In this document: positions 52,168-61,434 of the stretch, piece after piece
Layout: each line of letters opens with the position of its first letter
How positions within the stretch are numbered: the first letter of the stretch is position 1
Assembly (NCBI RefSeq): GCF_004346095.1
Contig: NZ_SLZV01000005.1
Span: 1 to 64,000, forward strand
Length of the DNA: 64,000 nucleotides
Origin: Faecalimonas umbilicata
GTDB lineage: Bacteria; Bacillota; Clostridia; Lachnospirales; Lachnospiraceae
Direction of reading: 5' to 3'
Made by a program: the position numbers and the translations under genes
Notes under the pieces: model-generated
What the model saw: only the letters and a program-made list of their open reading frames with translations
Database searches by the model: none
What the model was told of the DNA's origin: nothing

Positions 52168-53997
52168 TTATTCACCATCGAACAATGCTTCAAATTCTTC
52201 TCTTGTGATTTTTTCTTTCTCCAGCAAAAGGTCTGCACACGCATGAAGCACACGATCATATTTCTGAATGATTGATTTTGCATTGGCATAGCATTCGTCA
52301 ATGATCCGCTTTACTTCTTCATCGATCGTTCCTGCCACTGCCTCACCATACCCGCGTGATGCATGTGCAAGGTCTCTTCCGATAAATACTTCATCCTCAT
52401 CGTTGTCATAATTGATCAGACCTAATTTCTCAGACATACCAAATTTCGTCACCATCGACCTTGCAATGCCGGTTGCCTGCTTAATATCCTGAGAGGCTCC
52501 TGTCGTAATATCATCAAATACAAGCTCCTCGGCAATCCGTCCTCCCAATGCGACTGTGATATCCTGGATCATCTTTCCTCTTGTATTGAACACATCATCT
52601 TTCTCCGGAAGCGGCATCGTATATCCCGCTGCCCCAACTCCGGTTGGAATGATAGAAACACTGTATACCGGTCCGACATCCGGGAGCACATGGAATAAGA
52701 TTGCATGTCCTGCCTCATGGAATGCTGTAATCCTCTTCTCCTTATCCGAAATGACTCGACTCTTCTTCTCTGCTCCGATACCGACTTTGACAAATGCATG
52801 CCGAATATCTGACTGCTGGATATATACCCTTCCTTCTTTGGCTGCCATGATTGCCGCCTCGTTGAGCAGGTTCTCAAGATCTGCCCCTGTAAATCCCGCT
52901 GTCGTCTGTGCTACCTGTTTTAAGTCTACGTCCTCGCTGAGTGGTTTTCCCTTCGCATGGACTTTTAAGATTTCTTCTCTTCCCTGAATGTCAGGTCTTC
53001 CGACCATTACCTTACGGTCAAATCTTCCCGGACGCAGAATTGCCGGATCAAGGATATCTACACGGTTTGTGGCAGACATCACGATAATTCCTTCGTTGAC
53101 TCCGAATCCATCCATCTCTACAAGCAGCTGATTCAATGTCTGCTCTCTCTCATCGTGTCCACCGCCCATACCTGTTCCACGTCTTCTTGCAACTGCATCG
53201 ATCTCATCGATAAAGATAATACACGGCGCATTTTTCTTCGCCTCCTCAAAGAGATCCCTCACACGGGAGGCTCCGACACCGACAAACATCTCCACGAAAT
53301 CAGAACCGGAAATAGTAAAGAACGGTACACCTGCTTCCCCTGCCACTGCCTTTGCAAGCAATGTCTTACCGGTTCCCGGAGGTCCTACAAGAAGTACCCC
53401 TTTCGGGATTCTTGCTCCAACCTGAATATATTTTTTAGGTTCTTTTAAGAAATCTACGATTTCCTCTAACTCTTCTTTCTCTTCTTTCAGACCTGCGACA
53501 TTGGCAAATGTCACTTTCTTATCCCGATCGGTGCTCAATCGCGCCCTGCTCTTGCCAAAGCTCATTGCTTTTGCATTTGCTCCACCACCTGCCTGACGGT
53601 TCATCAGCACAAACAGTAATAATACAACCCCTACCGTAAGTACAAGCGGAAGCACTACCGTCGTAAATACGGAAGGTTTTGGCATATCTGCAATTTTGTA
53701 TGCCACCCCATTTTCCTCAAGAATCTCCTGCACTTTTTCTGTATTCAGCACATTCATACTCTTGGAATAATCTTCATCCTTCAGATAAATCTTCAGTGTT
53801 CCTGTCGGTGTTTCTTTGTTTGGATTGATCACCACAGAATCTACATTGTCTTCCTTTAAATCTTCCTGAAACATCGCTTCTGTATACCGCTGTTCTGTAC
53901 TTTGCATCCGGTCTGAAAACCAGAATACCGCAAACAGAACGATCACCAGCATCAAAAGCGAAGCACCGCTGGCTCCTCTATATTTCTTACTATCCAA
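52168..53997 (-). CDS. ftsH: ATP-dependent zinc metalloprotease FtsH
   Basis: Membrane AAA protease of 609 residues that degrades damaged and regulatory membrane proteins. Two transmembrane helices (about 11-28 and 112-132) flank the extracellular part, followed by GPPGTGKT (205-212), second region of homology and the zinc motif HEAGH (427-431). The start is a TTG at 53997, 7 nt behind GAAGGGG; the next in-frame ATG is inside the first helix, so TTG is accepted. Lies 14 bp after hpt, as in Bacillus. Confidence 0.96.
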   Translation of the reverse strand: MDSKKYRGASGASLLMLVIVLFAVFWFSDRMQSTEQRYTEAMFQEDLKEDNVDSVVINPNKETPTGTLKIYLKDEDYSKSMNVLNTEKVQEILEENGVAYKIADMPKPSVFTTVVLPLVLTVGVVLLLFVLMNRQAGGGANAKAMSFGKSRARLSTDRDKKVTFANVAGLKEEKEELEEIVDFLKEPKKYIQVGARIPKGVLLVGPPGTGKTLLAKAVAGEAGVPFFTISGSDFVEMFVGVGASRVRDLFEEAKKNAPCIIFIDEIDAVARRRGTGMGGGHDEREQTLNQLLVEMDGFGVNEGIIVMSATNRVDILDPAILRPGRFDRKVMVGRPDIQGREEILKVHAKGKPLSEDVDLKQVAQTTAGFTGADLENLLNEAAIMAAKEGRVYIQQSDIRHAFVKVGIGAEKKSRVISDKEKRITAFHEAGHAILFHVLPDVGPVYSVSIIPTGVGAAGYTMPLPEKDDVFNTRGKMIQDITVALGGRIAEELVFDDITTGASQDIKQATGIARSMVTKFGMSEKLGLINYDNDEDEVFIGRDLAHASRGYGEAVAGTIDEEVKRIIDECYANAKSIIQKYDRVLHACADLLLEKEKITREEFEALFDGE

Positions 53998-54011
53998 TTT
54001 ATGTCCCCTTC

Positions 54012-54539
54012 CTATTCTACGCCTTCCACAACTCCGATGTATGGAAGATTTCTATATTTCTGCGCATAATCCAGTCCATATCCCACAACAAATTCATCCG
54101 GGATATTAAATCCTACATAATCTACATTGACATCCATCACTCTTCTCTCTGGTTTATCTAACAGTGTACAGAGTTTCATGCTGTTTGGATTTCTCTTCTT
54201 GAGAATCTCAAGAAGGTAAGATAATGTACGTCCAGAGTCAATAATATCCTCTACAACAAGCACGTCTTTTCCTTCCAGACTTTCATCCAGATCTTTTGCG
54301 ATCTTGACAACTCCGCTGGATGTCGTTCCATCTCCATAGCTGCTTACGCTCATAAAGTCCATAGAAACCGGAACAGTAATTCTCTTCGCCAGCTCGCACA
54401 TAAAGAACACACCGCCCTTCAGTACACAGATCAGATGTACCTGCTTTCCTTCGTAGTCCTTGCTGATCTTCTCTCCTAAGTCTCTGATTCTCTTTTCTAC
54501 TTCTTCTTCTGAAACTAATACCTTAATTGTCTCTGCCAT
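54012..54539 (-). CDS. hpt: Hypoxanthine phosphoribosyltransferase
   Basis: Purine salvage enzyme of 175 residues making IMP/GMP from hypoxanthine/guanine and PRPP. It has the VLKGGVFF loop, the PRPP motif [13 protein letters not shown] (about 94-106) and the [20 protein letters not shown]-terminus. Start at ATG 54539, 8 nt behind GGAGG, overlapping the tilS end by 17 bp. The conserved tilS-hpt-ftsH order supports the call. Confidence 0.95.
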   Translation of the reverse strand: MAETIKVLVSEEEVEKRIRDLGEKISKDYEGKQVHLICVLKGGVFFMCELAKRITVPVSMDFMSVSSYGDGTTSSGVVKIAKDLDESLEGKDVLVVEDIIDSGRTLSYLLEILKKRNPNSMKLCTLLDKPERRVMDVNVDYVGFNIPDEFVVGYGLDYAQKYRNLPYIGVVEGVE

Positions 54540-56040
54540 GGCTTTCTCCTCCATCTATTTGTATTTGTAAAATTCTTTTTGTATGTTCGTCTGGTCTCCC
54601 GCAAAAACTCAGGCGATGTCCAACTACCCATAAAATATGGCTTCCATCTGCAATCAGCAGTATCTCTCCCCGCTCACTTGCAGGAATCTTCTCATTGATC
54701 AGGTAAGATTTCAATTTCTGTTTCCTTCCCTCCCGGTCAATGACAATGTAATCACCTGGTCTTCTTGTTCTCACACACAAATCATGTTTAATTATATCAT
54801 AATCAAAACAGTTCGTGTGACTTTTTTGCATATTTCCGGGGGTCTCTGCCAAATCCACGATTCTGCATGTAACTGCGGTCTTTTTCCCCTTAGGAGTTTG
54901 GTAAAAGACCGTTCCCGGAATACGGCATTTTACTTCTAATGGAAGCTCCTCCTCCCGGAGCAGTATCCCTTTTTCTTTTTTTTGCCGTACTTCCTTTTCT
55001 TTCTCTCTGGCTGCATGTACTTTCTCAAGTGTCACTCCCTCATATCCCCGCACTGCCCGCATATGATACGGAAGCATGATCTGTCTTCCACATTGCTTCC
55101 CGAAAAGTGTGCTGACGTCTGCAACATGGACTGCTGACAGATCTTTTGCCTGCCCCGCCACTTCCTCCATACAGGAAAGCACTGTCATCTCTCTGAGTAT
55201 CTTATCTCCACTCTGAAAAGGCTCTGTCCGGATCAGAAGTTTTTCACCCTTCCTGCTGACACAGTTTTCTTTAAATACTTTCAGCTGCTTTTCCAGAAAT
55301 TCCTGCACGCCCCGGAGCTGCTCTGCCGCCTCACTTAAATGCGCTGCCGCCCGCGGATTGATCTGGTTTTCCATATAAGGAATGACCCGGTTGCGGATTT
55401 TATTGCGTGTATAGTCTTCTGTCAGATTTGTCTGATCTGTCTGATATCGTATTCCATTTTGTTCCAGAAATCCCTCGATCTCCCTGCGTTCCAGACAAAG
55501 AAGCGGGCGAACATAACGATCCCTGACCGGTTTGATCCCTGTCATTCCATTGAGTCCTGTTCCTCTTACAAGATTCATCAAAAGTGTCTCTGCATTGTCA
55601 TTCTTGTGATGTGCCAAAGCAATCTTGGCTGCCCCATATTTCTGTGCCGCCCTCTCAAACGCTTCTCTTCGGATATTTCTGCCGGCTTCCTCCATAGATT
55701 GTTTCCTCTTTTTTGCAATTAATTCCAGATTGCAGCGTACAATTTCCAGAGGAATACCAGCTGTCTCACAAATGTTTTGGACAAATCTCTCATCCGCATC
55801 TGCATCCTCGCCGCGGATCCCATGATTGACATGCACCGCCACGAGCTTCACCCCCAATTCTTCCTGCAGATAATGCAAAATGAAAAAAAGGCATACCGAA
55901 TCCGCCCCTCCCGATATGCCTGTAATCACTGTTTCTCCCCGCTCAAACATCCGGTGCTCTTGTATATAAGCTCGCACCCGCGCAGGAATCTCCTTGTTCT
56001 TATATTGATATGCTCTTGTTTTTTGCTCTTTTTCAGCCAT
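54523..56040 (-). CDS. tilS: tRNA(Ile)-lysidine synthase
   Basis: Modifies C34 of tRNA-Ile(CAU) to lysidine so that it reads AUA; 505 residues. The N-terminal P-loop is GISGGADS (41-48), followed by HVNHGIRG and the LAHHKNDNAETLLMNL motif, then TilS substrate-binding and C-terminal domains (RRPGDYI near 430). Ends within the hpt start region. Confidence 0.95.
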   Translation of the reverse strand: MAEKEQKTRAYQYKNKEIPARVRAYIQEHRMFERGETVITGISGGADSVCLFFILHYLQEELGVKLVAVHVNHGIRGEDADADERFVQNICETAGIPLEIVRCNLELIAKKRKQSMEEAGRNIRREAFERAAQKYGAAKIALAHHKNDNAETLLMNLVRGTGLNGMTGIKPVRDRYVRPLLCLERREIEGFLEQNGIRYQTDQTNLTEDYTRNKIRNRVIPYMENQINPRAAAHLSEAAEQLRGVQEFLEKQLKVFKENCVSRKGEKLLIRTEPFQSGDKILREMTVLSCMEEVAGQAKDLSAVHVADVSTLFGKQCGRQIMLPYHMRAVRGYEGVTLEKVHAAREKEKEVRQKKEKGILLREEELPLEVKCRIPGTVFYQTPKGKKTAVTCRIVDLAETPGNMQKSHTNCFDYDIIKHDLCVRTRRPGDYIVIDREGRKQKLKSYLINEKIPASERGEILLIADGSHILWVVGHRLSFCGRPDEHTKRILQIQIDGGESHGRDN

Positions 56041-56132
56041 ATCTACGTTCCTTTTCCCTTTTGTTCTCCTACACGTTTTGTGTATTTCCTCTCTATGATA
56101 CTATGATTATCCAAAAGAATCCAGTCACACTT

Positions 56133-57539
56133 CTATCCTTTCCACACTCCTGCCACCAAAACTGTCATGTCATCCTTTGGGGTCTCGCCGGTAAACGCAA
56201 GCACCTGATCTAAAATGTATTGTGCCATCTCTTTTGGATTGACAAGCTTCATTCCGCCTATGATTGTCTCCATCAACATCTCCTGCTCCACAACCGGAAG
56301 AGCATCCAACACCCCGTCTGTCATCATCACGACAAATTCTCCGCTTCTCAGTGTCCGTTTTACCATGTCAATCTCCAGATTGTGCAGAACCCCAATAGGG
56401 AGGCTTGTCGAGGATAATCGTTCCACCCCATTGCGATATTTAATAAAAGTTGTCGATGCGCCCACTTTCAAAAATTCACATTCCCCTGTATACCGATCAA
56501 AAATTCCCATATCTACCGTAGAAAAATGAATTTCCTCACGCCCCATCACAAGCGCTGTATTAATCATCTGGATCGCCAGTTCCCCAGGAAAACCTGAAGT
56601 CAGAAGTTCTTCCAAAAGTTCTACGACCATCGCACTCTCCTGAAACGCCTTCCTGCCCGATCCCATCCCATCTGAAAGAGCAGATGCAACCCTTCCACCT
56701 GGCATCGCCACTTCCAGAAAACTGTCTCCGGATATTGTATCTCTTCCTTTTCCTATTTTAGCAACCCCCTGCATAATATGGAACTGATACGGCTCGATAC
56801 AGACATACGGTTCATACTCTTTTCCCAACATTGTGCGGCTCTGTTCCTCAAATACAAATTTCCTGCCATACGTTCTGGAAATGATTTGAATCATCTCCTT
56901 CGTCTCCACTCCCACATCTTGTACTGCCTTTGCATTCAAGTGAATCTCATGCTTTCCTCGCTCCGTACAAAGAAAAGTCATATCCAACACTTTTACCCCT
57001 ATTTTCTGCAGCCGTTTTCGAATTTTTTTCTCCATCCGAACATCAATCAGAATGCTGTCCTCAAATTCTTTTGCCGTACTTTTAATGATCTGCGCAAACA
57101 AATCCATCTGCACCGCACATCCCTCCCGGTTTTTTACAAGCCGGTTCGACCAGAGCATATTTTGTTTTGCTTCATGAAAGACCTCTATGAGCGCGCTCTG
57201 GAACTTTGGCGCCATCACACATTTTTTCTGTAATTTCCGCTTTGTTTCCAGATTCAATTCTTTTCCATATTCCTCGATGGCATGCAGAACTTCATATCCC
57301 AGCTGGTAAGTATGGACATAGTCCTCTCCCCAACACCGCTCCATATGATCACATTTTGTACAGACACTCTCCTCCACCTGAAAAAACATCTCCTGCAGTT
57401 CATCTTTTGTAAATACCTGCTTCTGCCGCTCCAGTTTTAAAAATACCTTCGATAAATGTTCCAGTGAATCCGCCAGTTTTCCAATCTGTACTGCATAAGG
57501 GCCCGAAATCCCAGCCTGTCCCATTCCAGCCTTCTCCAT
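56133..57539 (-). CDS. spoIIE: SpoIIE-type PP2C phosphatase lacking the membrane domain
   Basis: A 468-residue protein whose C-terminal half is the SpoIIE phosphatase: SGDSFLEVAMPGG (about 264-276), LSDGMGSGRKA, VDMGIFDRYTGECEFLKVGA, MMTDGVLDAL and DDMTVLV. Before it lies the regulatory region with CTKCDHMERCW. It dephosphorylates the anti-anti-sigma SpoIIAA to switch on sigma-F. Canonical SpoIIE is about 800 residues with ten N-terminal helices; these are absent, and the ATG at 57539 has a good GGGGGAG site. The gene sits in its standard place between divIC and tilS. Confidence 0.88.
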   Translation of the reverse strand: MEKAGMGQAGISGPYAVQIGKLADSLEHLSKVFLKLERQKQVFTKDELQEMFFQVEESVCTKCDHMERCWGEDYVHTYQLGYEVLHAIEEYGKELNLETKRKLQKKCVMAPKFQSALIEVFHEAKQNMLWSNRLVKNREGCAVQMDLFAQIIKSTAKEFEDSILIDVRMEKKIRKRLQKIGVKVLDMTFLCTERGKHEIHLNAKAVQDVGVETKEMIQIISRTYGRKFVFEEQSRTMLGKEYEPYVCIEPYQFHIMQGVAKIGKGRDTISGDSFLEVAMPGGRVASALSDGMGSGRKAFQESAMVVELLEELLTSGFPGELAIQMINTALVMGREEIHFSTVDMGIFDRYTGECEFLKVGASTTFIKYRNGVERLSSTSLPIGVLHNLEIDMVKRTLRSGEFVVMMTDGVLDALPVVEQEMLMETIIGGMKLVNPKEMAQYILDQVLAFTGETPKDDMTVLVAGVWKG

Positions 57540-57593
57540 TTTTATTCTCCCCCTGTCCGTTCTTTTCCTTTTTTGTCTGCTGAACAGAACAAA

Positions 57594-57614
57594 GAATCTC
57601 GCAAACGAGATTCT
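57594..57614 (-). repeat. Hairpin (c) upstream of spoIIE
   Basis: GAATCTCG (57594-57601), loop CAAA, CGAGATTC (57606-57613), extended by one pair. Closest of three stacked hairpins to spoIIE. Confidence 0.7.
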
Positions 57615-57627
57615 CACGCGAAACGTA

Positions 57628-57674
57628 TTTTTTATTACATAGGATTTTGTGAAAATTTCCTATGTAATAAAAAA
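57628..57674 (-). repeat. Hairpin (b): 17-bp perfect stem between divIC and spoIIE
   Basis: TTTTTTATTACATAGGA (57628-57644) pairs exactly with 57658-57674; the 13-nt loop can pair further. With its A/T tails it resembles a second terminator, directly abutting hairpin (a). Confidence 0.7.
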
Positions 57675-57705
57675 ACTTTAGGAAATCCAATTATTTCCTA
57701 AAGTT
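57668..57705 (-). terminator. Hairpin (a): terminator after divIC
   Basis: Minus-strand AACTTTAGGAAA, 8-nt loop, TTTCCTAAAGTT then seven T. Confidence 0.85.
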
Positions 57706-57721
57706 ATCATTTGTAATCTTA

Positions 57722-58048
57722 TTATTTTGTTGGTTTTAATACAATCTCATCTTCATATACAAATCCAAATTTTTCCTTTGCCACATCTTCTACATAAGCG
57801 TCTGTGCCAACATACTCTTTGTACTTCTCAATTTCTTTTGTCCTGTCTTTTTCTTCTTTGATCTGTGTCTCCAGCTCTGCCTGTTGCTTTTTATATGCTT
57901 CATTCTTCGCCCGTAATGAGACCCCTCCGACAGACACAAGCACGATCAGCAACATGATTACGGAACTAATCAGCACCATACTTCTTCTATGTGCCCGCAT
58001 TCTCTGCCGCTGTTGTCTTGTACGACTTTTTTCTTTGATATGCTTCAT
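57722..58048 (-). CDS. divIC: Septum formation initiator, DivIC/FtsB family
   Basis: A 108-residue bitopic division protein: basic cytoplasmic N-terminus, transmembrane helix about 25-45, extracellular coiled coil (50-85) and the terminal EEIVLKP-like stretch (DEIVLKPTK). It bridges the divisome with FtsL/DivIB. Follows yabQ by 52 bp behind AAAGGTGG. Confidence 0.88.
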   Translation of the reverse strand: MKHIKEKSRTRQQRQRMRAHRRSMVLISSVIMLLIVLVSVGGVSLRAKNEAYKKQQAELETQIKEEKDRTKEIEKYKEYVGTDAYVEDVAKEKFGFVYEDEIVLKPTK

Positions 58049-58100
58049 TACTGTTACCCACCTTTGTATGTGTGTATTTCCAGACTACTCTAAAGCCATT

Positions 58101-58430
58101 CTAATGGGTTTCCCTCTTTTTTTCAATACTTTTCTTGATTTTTTTATAGATTTTCCGCATCTGTGAAAATATCGCTGCAAACAGACTAATCCCTGCCAGT
58201 GTCCCTGTCACAAAGAACCACCGGATGCTTCCATCACTCGTAAGATAAATCTTTACAGACAGATACAGGCTGATTCCGATCCAATAAAACAGATCTTCCA
58301 GTGTCACCGCTGTCAGATTGTGGGGCAGAATCCTTCTAAAAATGCGGATCATATCATAAATTCCCATGACAACAAACCCTGATAAAACTGCCTGAATAAA
58401 AATATTTGCTTCCTCCCCGATTCCAGACAT
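58101..58430 (-). CDS. yabQ: Spore cortex biosynthesis protein YabQ
   Basis: A 109-residue membrane protein with about three helices (10-28, 48-68, 75-92) and the family segment VVMGIYDMIRIFRRILPH. In Bacillus YabQ is needed for cortex formation and localises to the spore outer membrane. Lies 8 bp after yabP in the conserved order. Confidence 0.85.
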   Translation of the reverse strand: MSGIGEEANIFIQAVLSGFVVMGIYDMIRIFRRILPHNLTAVTLEDLFYWIGISLYLSVKIYLTSDGSIRWFFVTGTLAGISLFAAIFSQMRKIYKKIKKSIEKKRETH

Positions 58431-58438
58431 AGGATCAC

Positions 58439-58726
58439 CTATTTAAACAGTTTGGAAAAGAAGTTTTCTCCCTGCTTTGCAGCACTCTGGCTGATATCCG
58501 AATAAGCGATGCTGTCGATATGTCCCGCCAGATCCACTTCTCCTTTTTCCACACTCAGCCGGTTCACATGGAGATCTTTTCCCTTCACCATAAGCATTCC
58601 TTGTTCTGTCTCAAGCAGTATCTCATTTAAATCAAAGGAAAGTACATCCAGTACACCTGTCACCGCACTTGTCTTTCGGTTATTGATAACTAATTTATGA
58701 GGTTTTTGTACCTGTCTTTCTTCCAC
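58439..58726 (-). CDS. yabP: Sporulation protein YabP
   Basis: A 95-residue protein of the YabP/YqfC family, opening with the family's HKLVINNRKTSAVTGVLDVLSF region. The GTG at 58726 is chosen because AAAGG lies 11 nt upstream and the product then starts like other YabP proteins; a GTG at 58735 is too close to that site. Cotranscribed with yabQ, probably from the sigma-E-like promoter at 58775-58803. Confidence 0.85.
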   Translation of the reverse strand: MEERQVQKPHKLVINNRKTSAVTGVLDVLSFDLNEILLETEQGMLMVKGKDLHVNRLSVEKGEVDLAGHIDSIAYSDISQSAAKQGENFFSKLFK

Positions 58727-58774
58727 TATACCCACAACCTTTCTATCTATGATCAGTACGTCTTCTTTCTCTCA

Positions 58775-58803
58775 ATTATATGAAAGGTTGTTCATATTTA
58801 TGA
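58775..58803 (-). promoter_or_regulatory. Sigma-E-like promoter of yabPQ
   Basis: Minus-strand TCATAAA (58803-58797), 14 nt, CATATAAT (58782-58775), close to the sigma-E consensus KMATATW-N14-CATACANT. Bacillus yabP is sigma-E dependent. ACAACCTTTC and its inverse flank the leader (58734-58743 and 58782-58791). Confidence 0.5.
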
Positions 58804-58821
58804 TGATTTACAGATACCTCA

Positions 58822-59061
58822 TTACAGATACCGGAATAAATCTTTTGCTTCTTCTTTCTTTGTCGTATCTTGAATTGCAAGCACTTCTACCTTCACGGTC
58901 TTTGTCCCGAACTGGATTTCAATGACATCCCCCGGTTTTACCTTTACAGAAGCTTTTGCCACAGTTCCGTTTACAAGGACACGCCCTGCATCACACGCCT
59001 CATTAGCAACCGTCCTTCTCTTGATCAATCTGGAAACTTTTAAAAATTTATCTAATCTCAT
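58822..59061 (-). CDS. rqcP: S4-domain RNA-binding protein, YabO/RqcP
   Basis: A 79-residue S4 protein (MRLDKFLKVSRLIKRRTVANEACDAG... in part: LDKFLKVSRLIKRR, GRVLVNG). By homology it binds 50S subunits and assists RqcH in ribosome quality control. Start at ATG 59061 behind GAGGG. Placed between hup and yabP as in other Firmicutes. Confidence 0.92.
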   Translation of the reverse strand: MRLDKFLKVSRLIKRRTVANEACDAGRVLVNGTVAKASVKVKPGDVIEIQFGTKTVKVEVLAIQDTTKKEEAKDLFRYL

Positions 59062-59081
59062 TTTCTTTCCCTCATGTAACA

Positions 59082-59112
59082 AAGAACTGCCGCAATTCTC
59101 GCAGCAGTTCTT
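59082..59112 (-). terminator. Hairpin between hup and rqcP
   Basis: AAGAACTGC (59082-59090) pairs with GCAGTTCTT (59104-59112), with only a short T stretch; probably partial termination. Confidence 0.6.
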
Positions 59113-59145
59113 GTCTTCTATTTCTTATTGGATTGTCTATCTGAA

Positions 59146-59421
59146 TTATGCATTTACAGCATCTTTTAATGCTTTACCAGCTTTGAATTTCGGAGCCTTG
59201 CATGCAGCGATCATCATTGTTTCTTTTGTATGAGGATTTCTTCCTTCTCTTGCTGCTCTTTCTGTCACTTCAAAAGTACCAAATCCTACTAACTGTACTT
59301 TCTCGCCTTTTTTCAATTCTTCTGTTACAACGTCTACAAAAGCTTTTAATACTTTCTCAGAGTCTTTCTTAGATACTTCTGCTGCTTCAGCAACTGCTGC
59401 GATTAATTCTGTTTTGTTCAT
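59146..59421 (-). CDS. hup: HU family DNA-binding protein
   Basis: Nucleoid protein of 91 residues, starting [20 protein letters not shown], with the GFGTFEV and [11 protein letters not shown] beta-arm signature of HU that bends DNA. It has its own consensus promoter and GGAGGAA site. Confidence 0.97.
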   Translation of the reverse strand: MNKTELIAAVAEAAEVSKKDSEKVLKAFVDVVTEELKKGEKVQLVGFGTFEVTERAAREGRNPHTKETMMIAACKAPKFKAGKALKDAVNA

Positions 59422-59537
59422 GAATATGTTCCTCCTCTAATTTAGCTATAGAATATATGAAATATATAGATTCTATCCGTTTTGAAGGGCCGTTCCCTCC
59501 GCATTTGCAGGCTGTTTACCCTTATTGTACTGTTATA

Positions 59538-59566
59538 GTTATAACTGTTTCCCTATTGTTTGTCAA
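59538..59566 (-). promoter_or_regulatory. Promoter of hup
   Basis: Minus-strand TTGACA (59566-59561), 17 nt, TATAAC (59543-59538). Confidence 0.8.
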
Positions 59567-59654
59567 GGAATTTTTCGTGTTTTCCACGTCCCGGAACATG
59601 TTTCAGACACCCTCCGGTTCTTTTCCCTGAATACTTGTTGATAATTCGCCTTAA

Positions 59655-61388
59655 CTATAACATTTTTTCAATCATTTCCAGCACAGATGCACCCATTTTT
59701 GCAGAAATCTCGTCCGCATTTTCCAGAGAATTTCCCTTAATTCCATAATAGAATTTCACTTTTGGCTCTGTACCGGAAGGACGTACACATACCCATGCAT
59801 CATTTTCCAATTCATAATAAAGTACATTGGAAGCCGGAAGTCCTGTATCGCTTGTCTCTCCTGTCCGCAAGTCTTTGATCGTACCTGCCTTGTAATCTCT
59901 CGCTCTTTGTACGCCATATCCCCCGATCTCTGCCGGCGGCTCCTTGCGCAGCGTCTCAAGAATATTCTGGATCTTCTCAAGTCCTTCGATACCTTTAAGT
60001 GTGATAGACTGGATATCATCTTTGTAATATCCGTATTTCTCATACATGTCGATCATCGCATCCCAGAGCGTCTTTCCAAGCGTCTTATAGTATGCCGCCG
60101 CTTCACACAACGCCATTGTTGCAACGATTGCATCCTTGTCTCTCGCATAAGTACCAATCAGACATCCATAGCTTTCTTCAAATCCGAAGAGATACGTTCC
60201 TATTCCAGTCTTTTCAAATTCGAGGATCTGCTGTCCGATAAACTTAAATCCAGTCAGAACATCGATCAACTTCACTCCATAGCTCTCTGCGATCGCTTTT
60301 GCCATGTTGGATGTCACAATGGATTTGATCAGGCAACCGTCCTTTGGAAGACCTTTTACTGCCTTTGTCTGGCTGATCTCATAGTCTGCAAGAAGACATC
60401 CTGACATATTTCCTGTCAGAACTTTGTACTCTCCTGACTTTGTATCCTTTACATAAACTCCCAGACGGTCTGCATCTGGATCTGTTGCAAGAACAAGATC
60501 GGCATCTACATCTTTTGCAAGCTTTAAGCCAAGCTCAAAAGCTTCTTTTGCCTCCGGGTTCGGATAAGATACTGTTGGGAAGTTTCCATCTGGCAATTCT
60601 TGCTCTTTGACTACATAGACGTTCTCAAATCCAAGTTCTTTTAAAATGCGCCTTACCGGAATATTCCCCGTTCCGTGAAGCGGGCTGTATACGATCTTTA
60701 AATCTTTGTTCATCTGGTCGATGGCATCCTGGTGGATGACTTGCTTTTTGAGTTCCTCCATGTAGGCGTCATCAACAGCTTCTCCGATCACCTCATAAAG
60801 TCCCGCTTCTTTTGCCGCTTCAAGGCTCATCGTCTTGACTGTAGCATAATCTGTCACTGCCTCAACTTCTGCCATGATCCCGGTATCATGCGGCGGTGTG
60901 ATCTGTGCGCCGTCTTCCCAGTATACCTTATATCCGTTATATTCCGGTGGATTGTGGCTTGCTGTAATATTGATTCCGGCAATGCAGTTTAACTTTCTTA
61001 CTGCAAAAGAAAGTTCCGGTGTCGGGCGGAGTGACTCAAATACATATGCCTTGATCCCATTTGCTGCAAGGCAAAGCGCCGACTCGTCCGCAAATTCCGG
61101 TGACATTCGTCTGGAATCGTATGCAATCGCAACTCCTCTGCCTTCTGCCCCATTCTTCAGAATATAATTTGCCAATCCCTGTGTTGCTTTTCTGACTGTA
61201 TAAATATTCATCCGGTTTGTACCTGCTCCGATTACTCCCCGAAGTCCTGCAGTTCCAAATTCCAGATCTTTATAAAATCGTTCTTTGATCTCATTATCGT
61301 TCTCTTTGATCGCTGTGAGTTCGGCTTTTGTGTCTGCATCAAAATAATCGTTCTCCAGCCATTCTCTGTATCTTTTCTGATAATCCAT
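59655..61388 (-). CDS. pgcA: Phosphoglucomutase / phosphomannomutase
   Basis: A 577-residue alpha-D-phosphohexomutase interconverting glucose 1- and 6-phosphate. Sugar-binding and catalytic signatures: TASHNPPEYNGYKVYW with the phosphoserine (about 139-154), ATDPDADRLG metal loop (about 300-309), GFEESYG and the C-terminal RPSGTEPKVKFY phosphate site. Start at ATG 61388 behind AGGAGG. Length fits the PgcA group. It follows the CotS-like gene by 46 bp. Confidence 0.94.
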   Translation of the reverse strand: MDYQKRYREWLENDYFDADTKAELTAIKENDNEIKERFYKDLEFGTAGLRGVIGAGTNRMNIYTVRKATQGLANYILKNGAEGRGVAIAYDSRRMSPEFADESALCLAANGIKAYVFESLRPTPELSFAVRKLNCIAGINITASHNPPEYNGYKVYWEDGAQITPPHDTGIMAEVEAVTDYATVKTMSLEAAKEAGLYEVIGEAVDDAYMEELKKQVIHQDAIDQMNKDLKIVYSPLHGTGNIPVRRILKELGFENVYVVKEQELPDGNFPTVSYPNPEAKEAFELGLKLAKDVDADLVLATDPDADRLGVYVKDTKSGEYKVLTGNMSGCLLADYEISQTKAVKGLPKDGCLIKSIVTSNMAKAIAESYGVKLIDVLTGFKFIGQQILEFEKTGIGTYLFGFEESYGCLIGTYARDKDAIVATMALCEAAAYYKTLGKTLWDAMIDMYEKYGYYKDDIQSITLKGIEGLEKIQNILETLRKEPPAEIGGYGVQRARDYKAGTIKDLRTGETSDTGLPASNVLYYELENDAWVCVRPSGTEPKVKFYYGIKGNSLENADEISAKMGASVLEMIEKML

Positions 61389-61434
61389 CCTGGTACCTCC
61401 TAATCTCACTTTTTATCTATTATACAACACGTTA

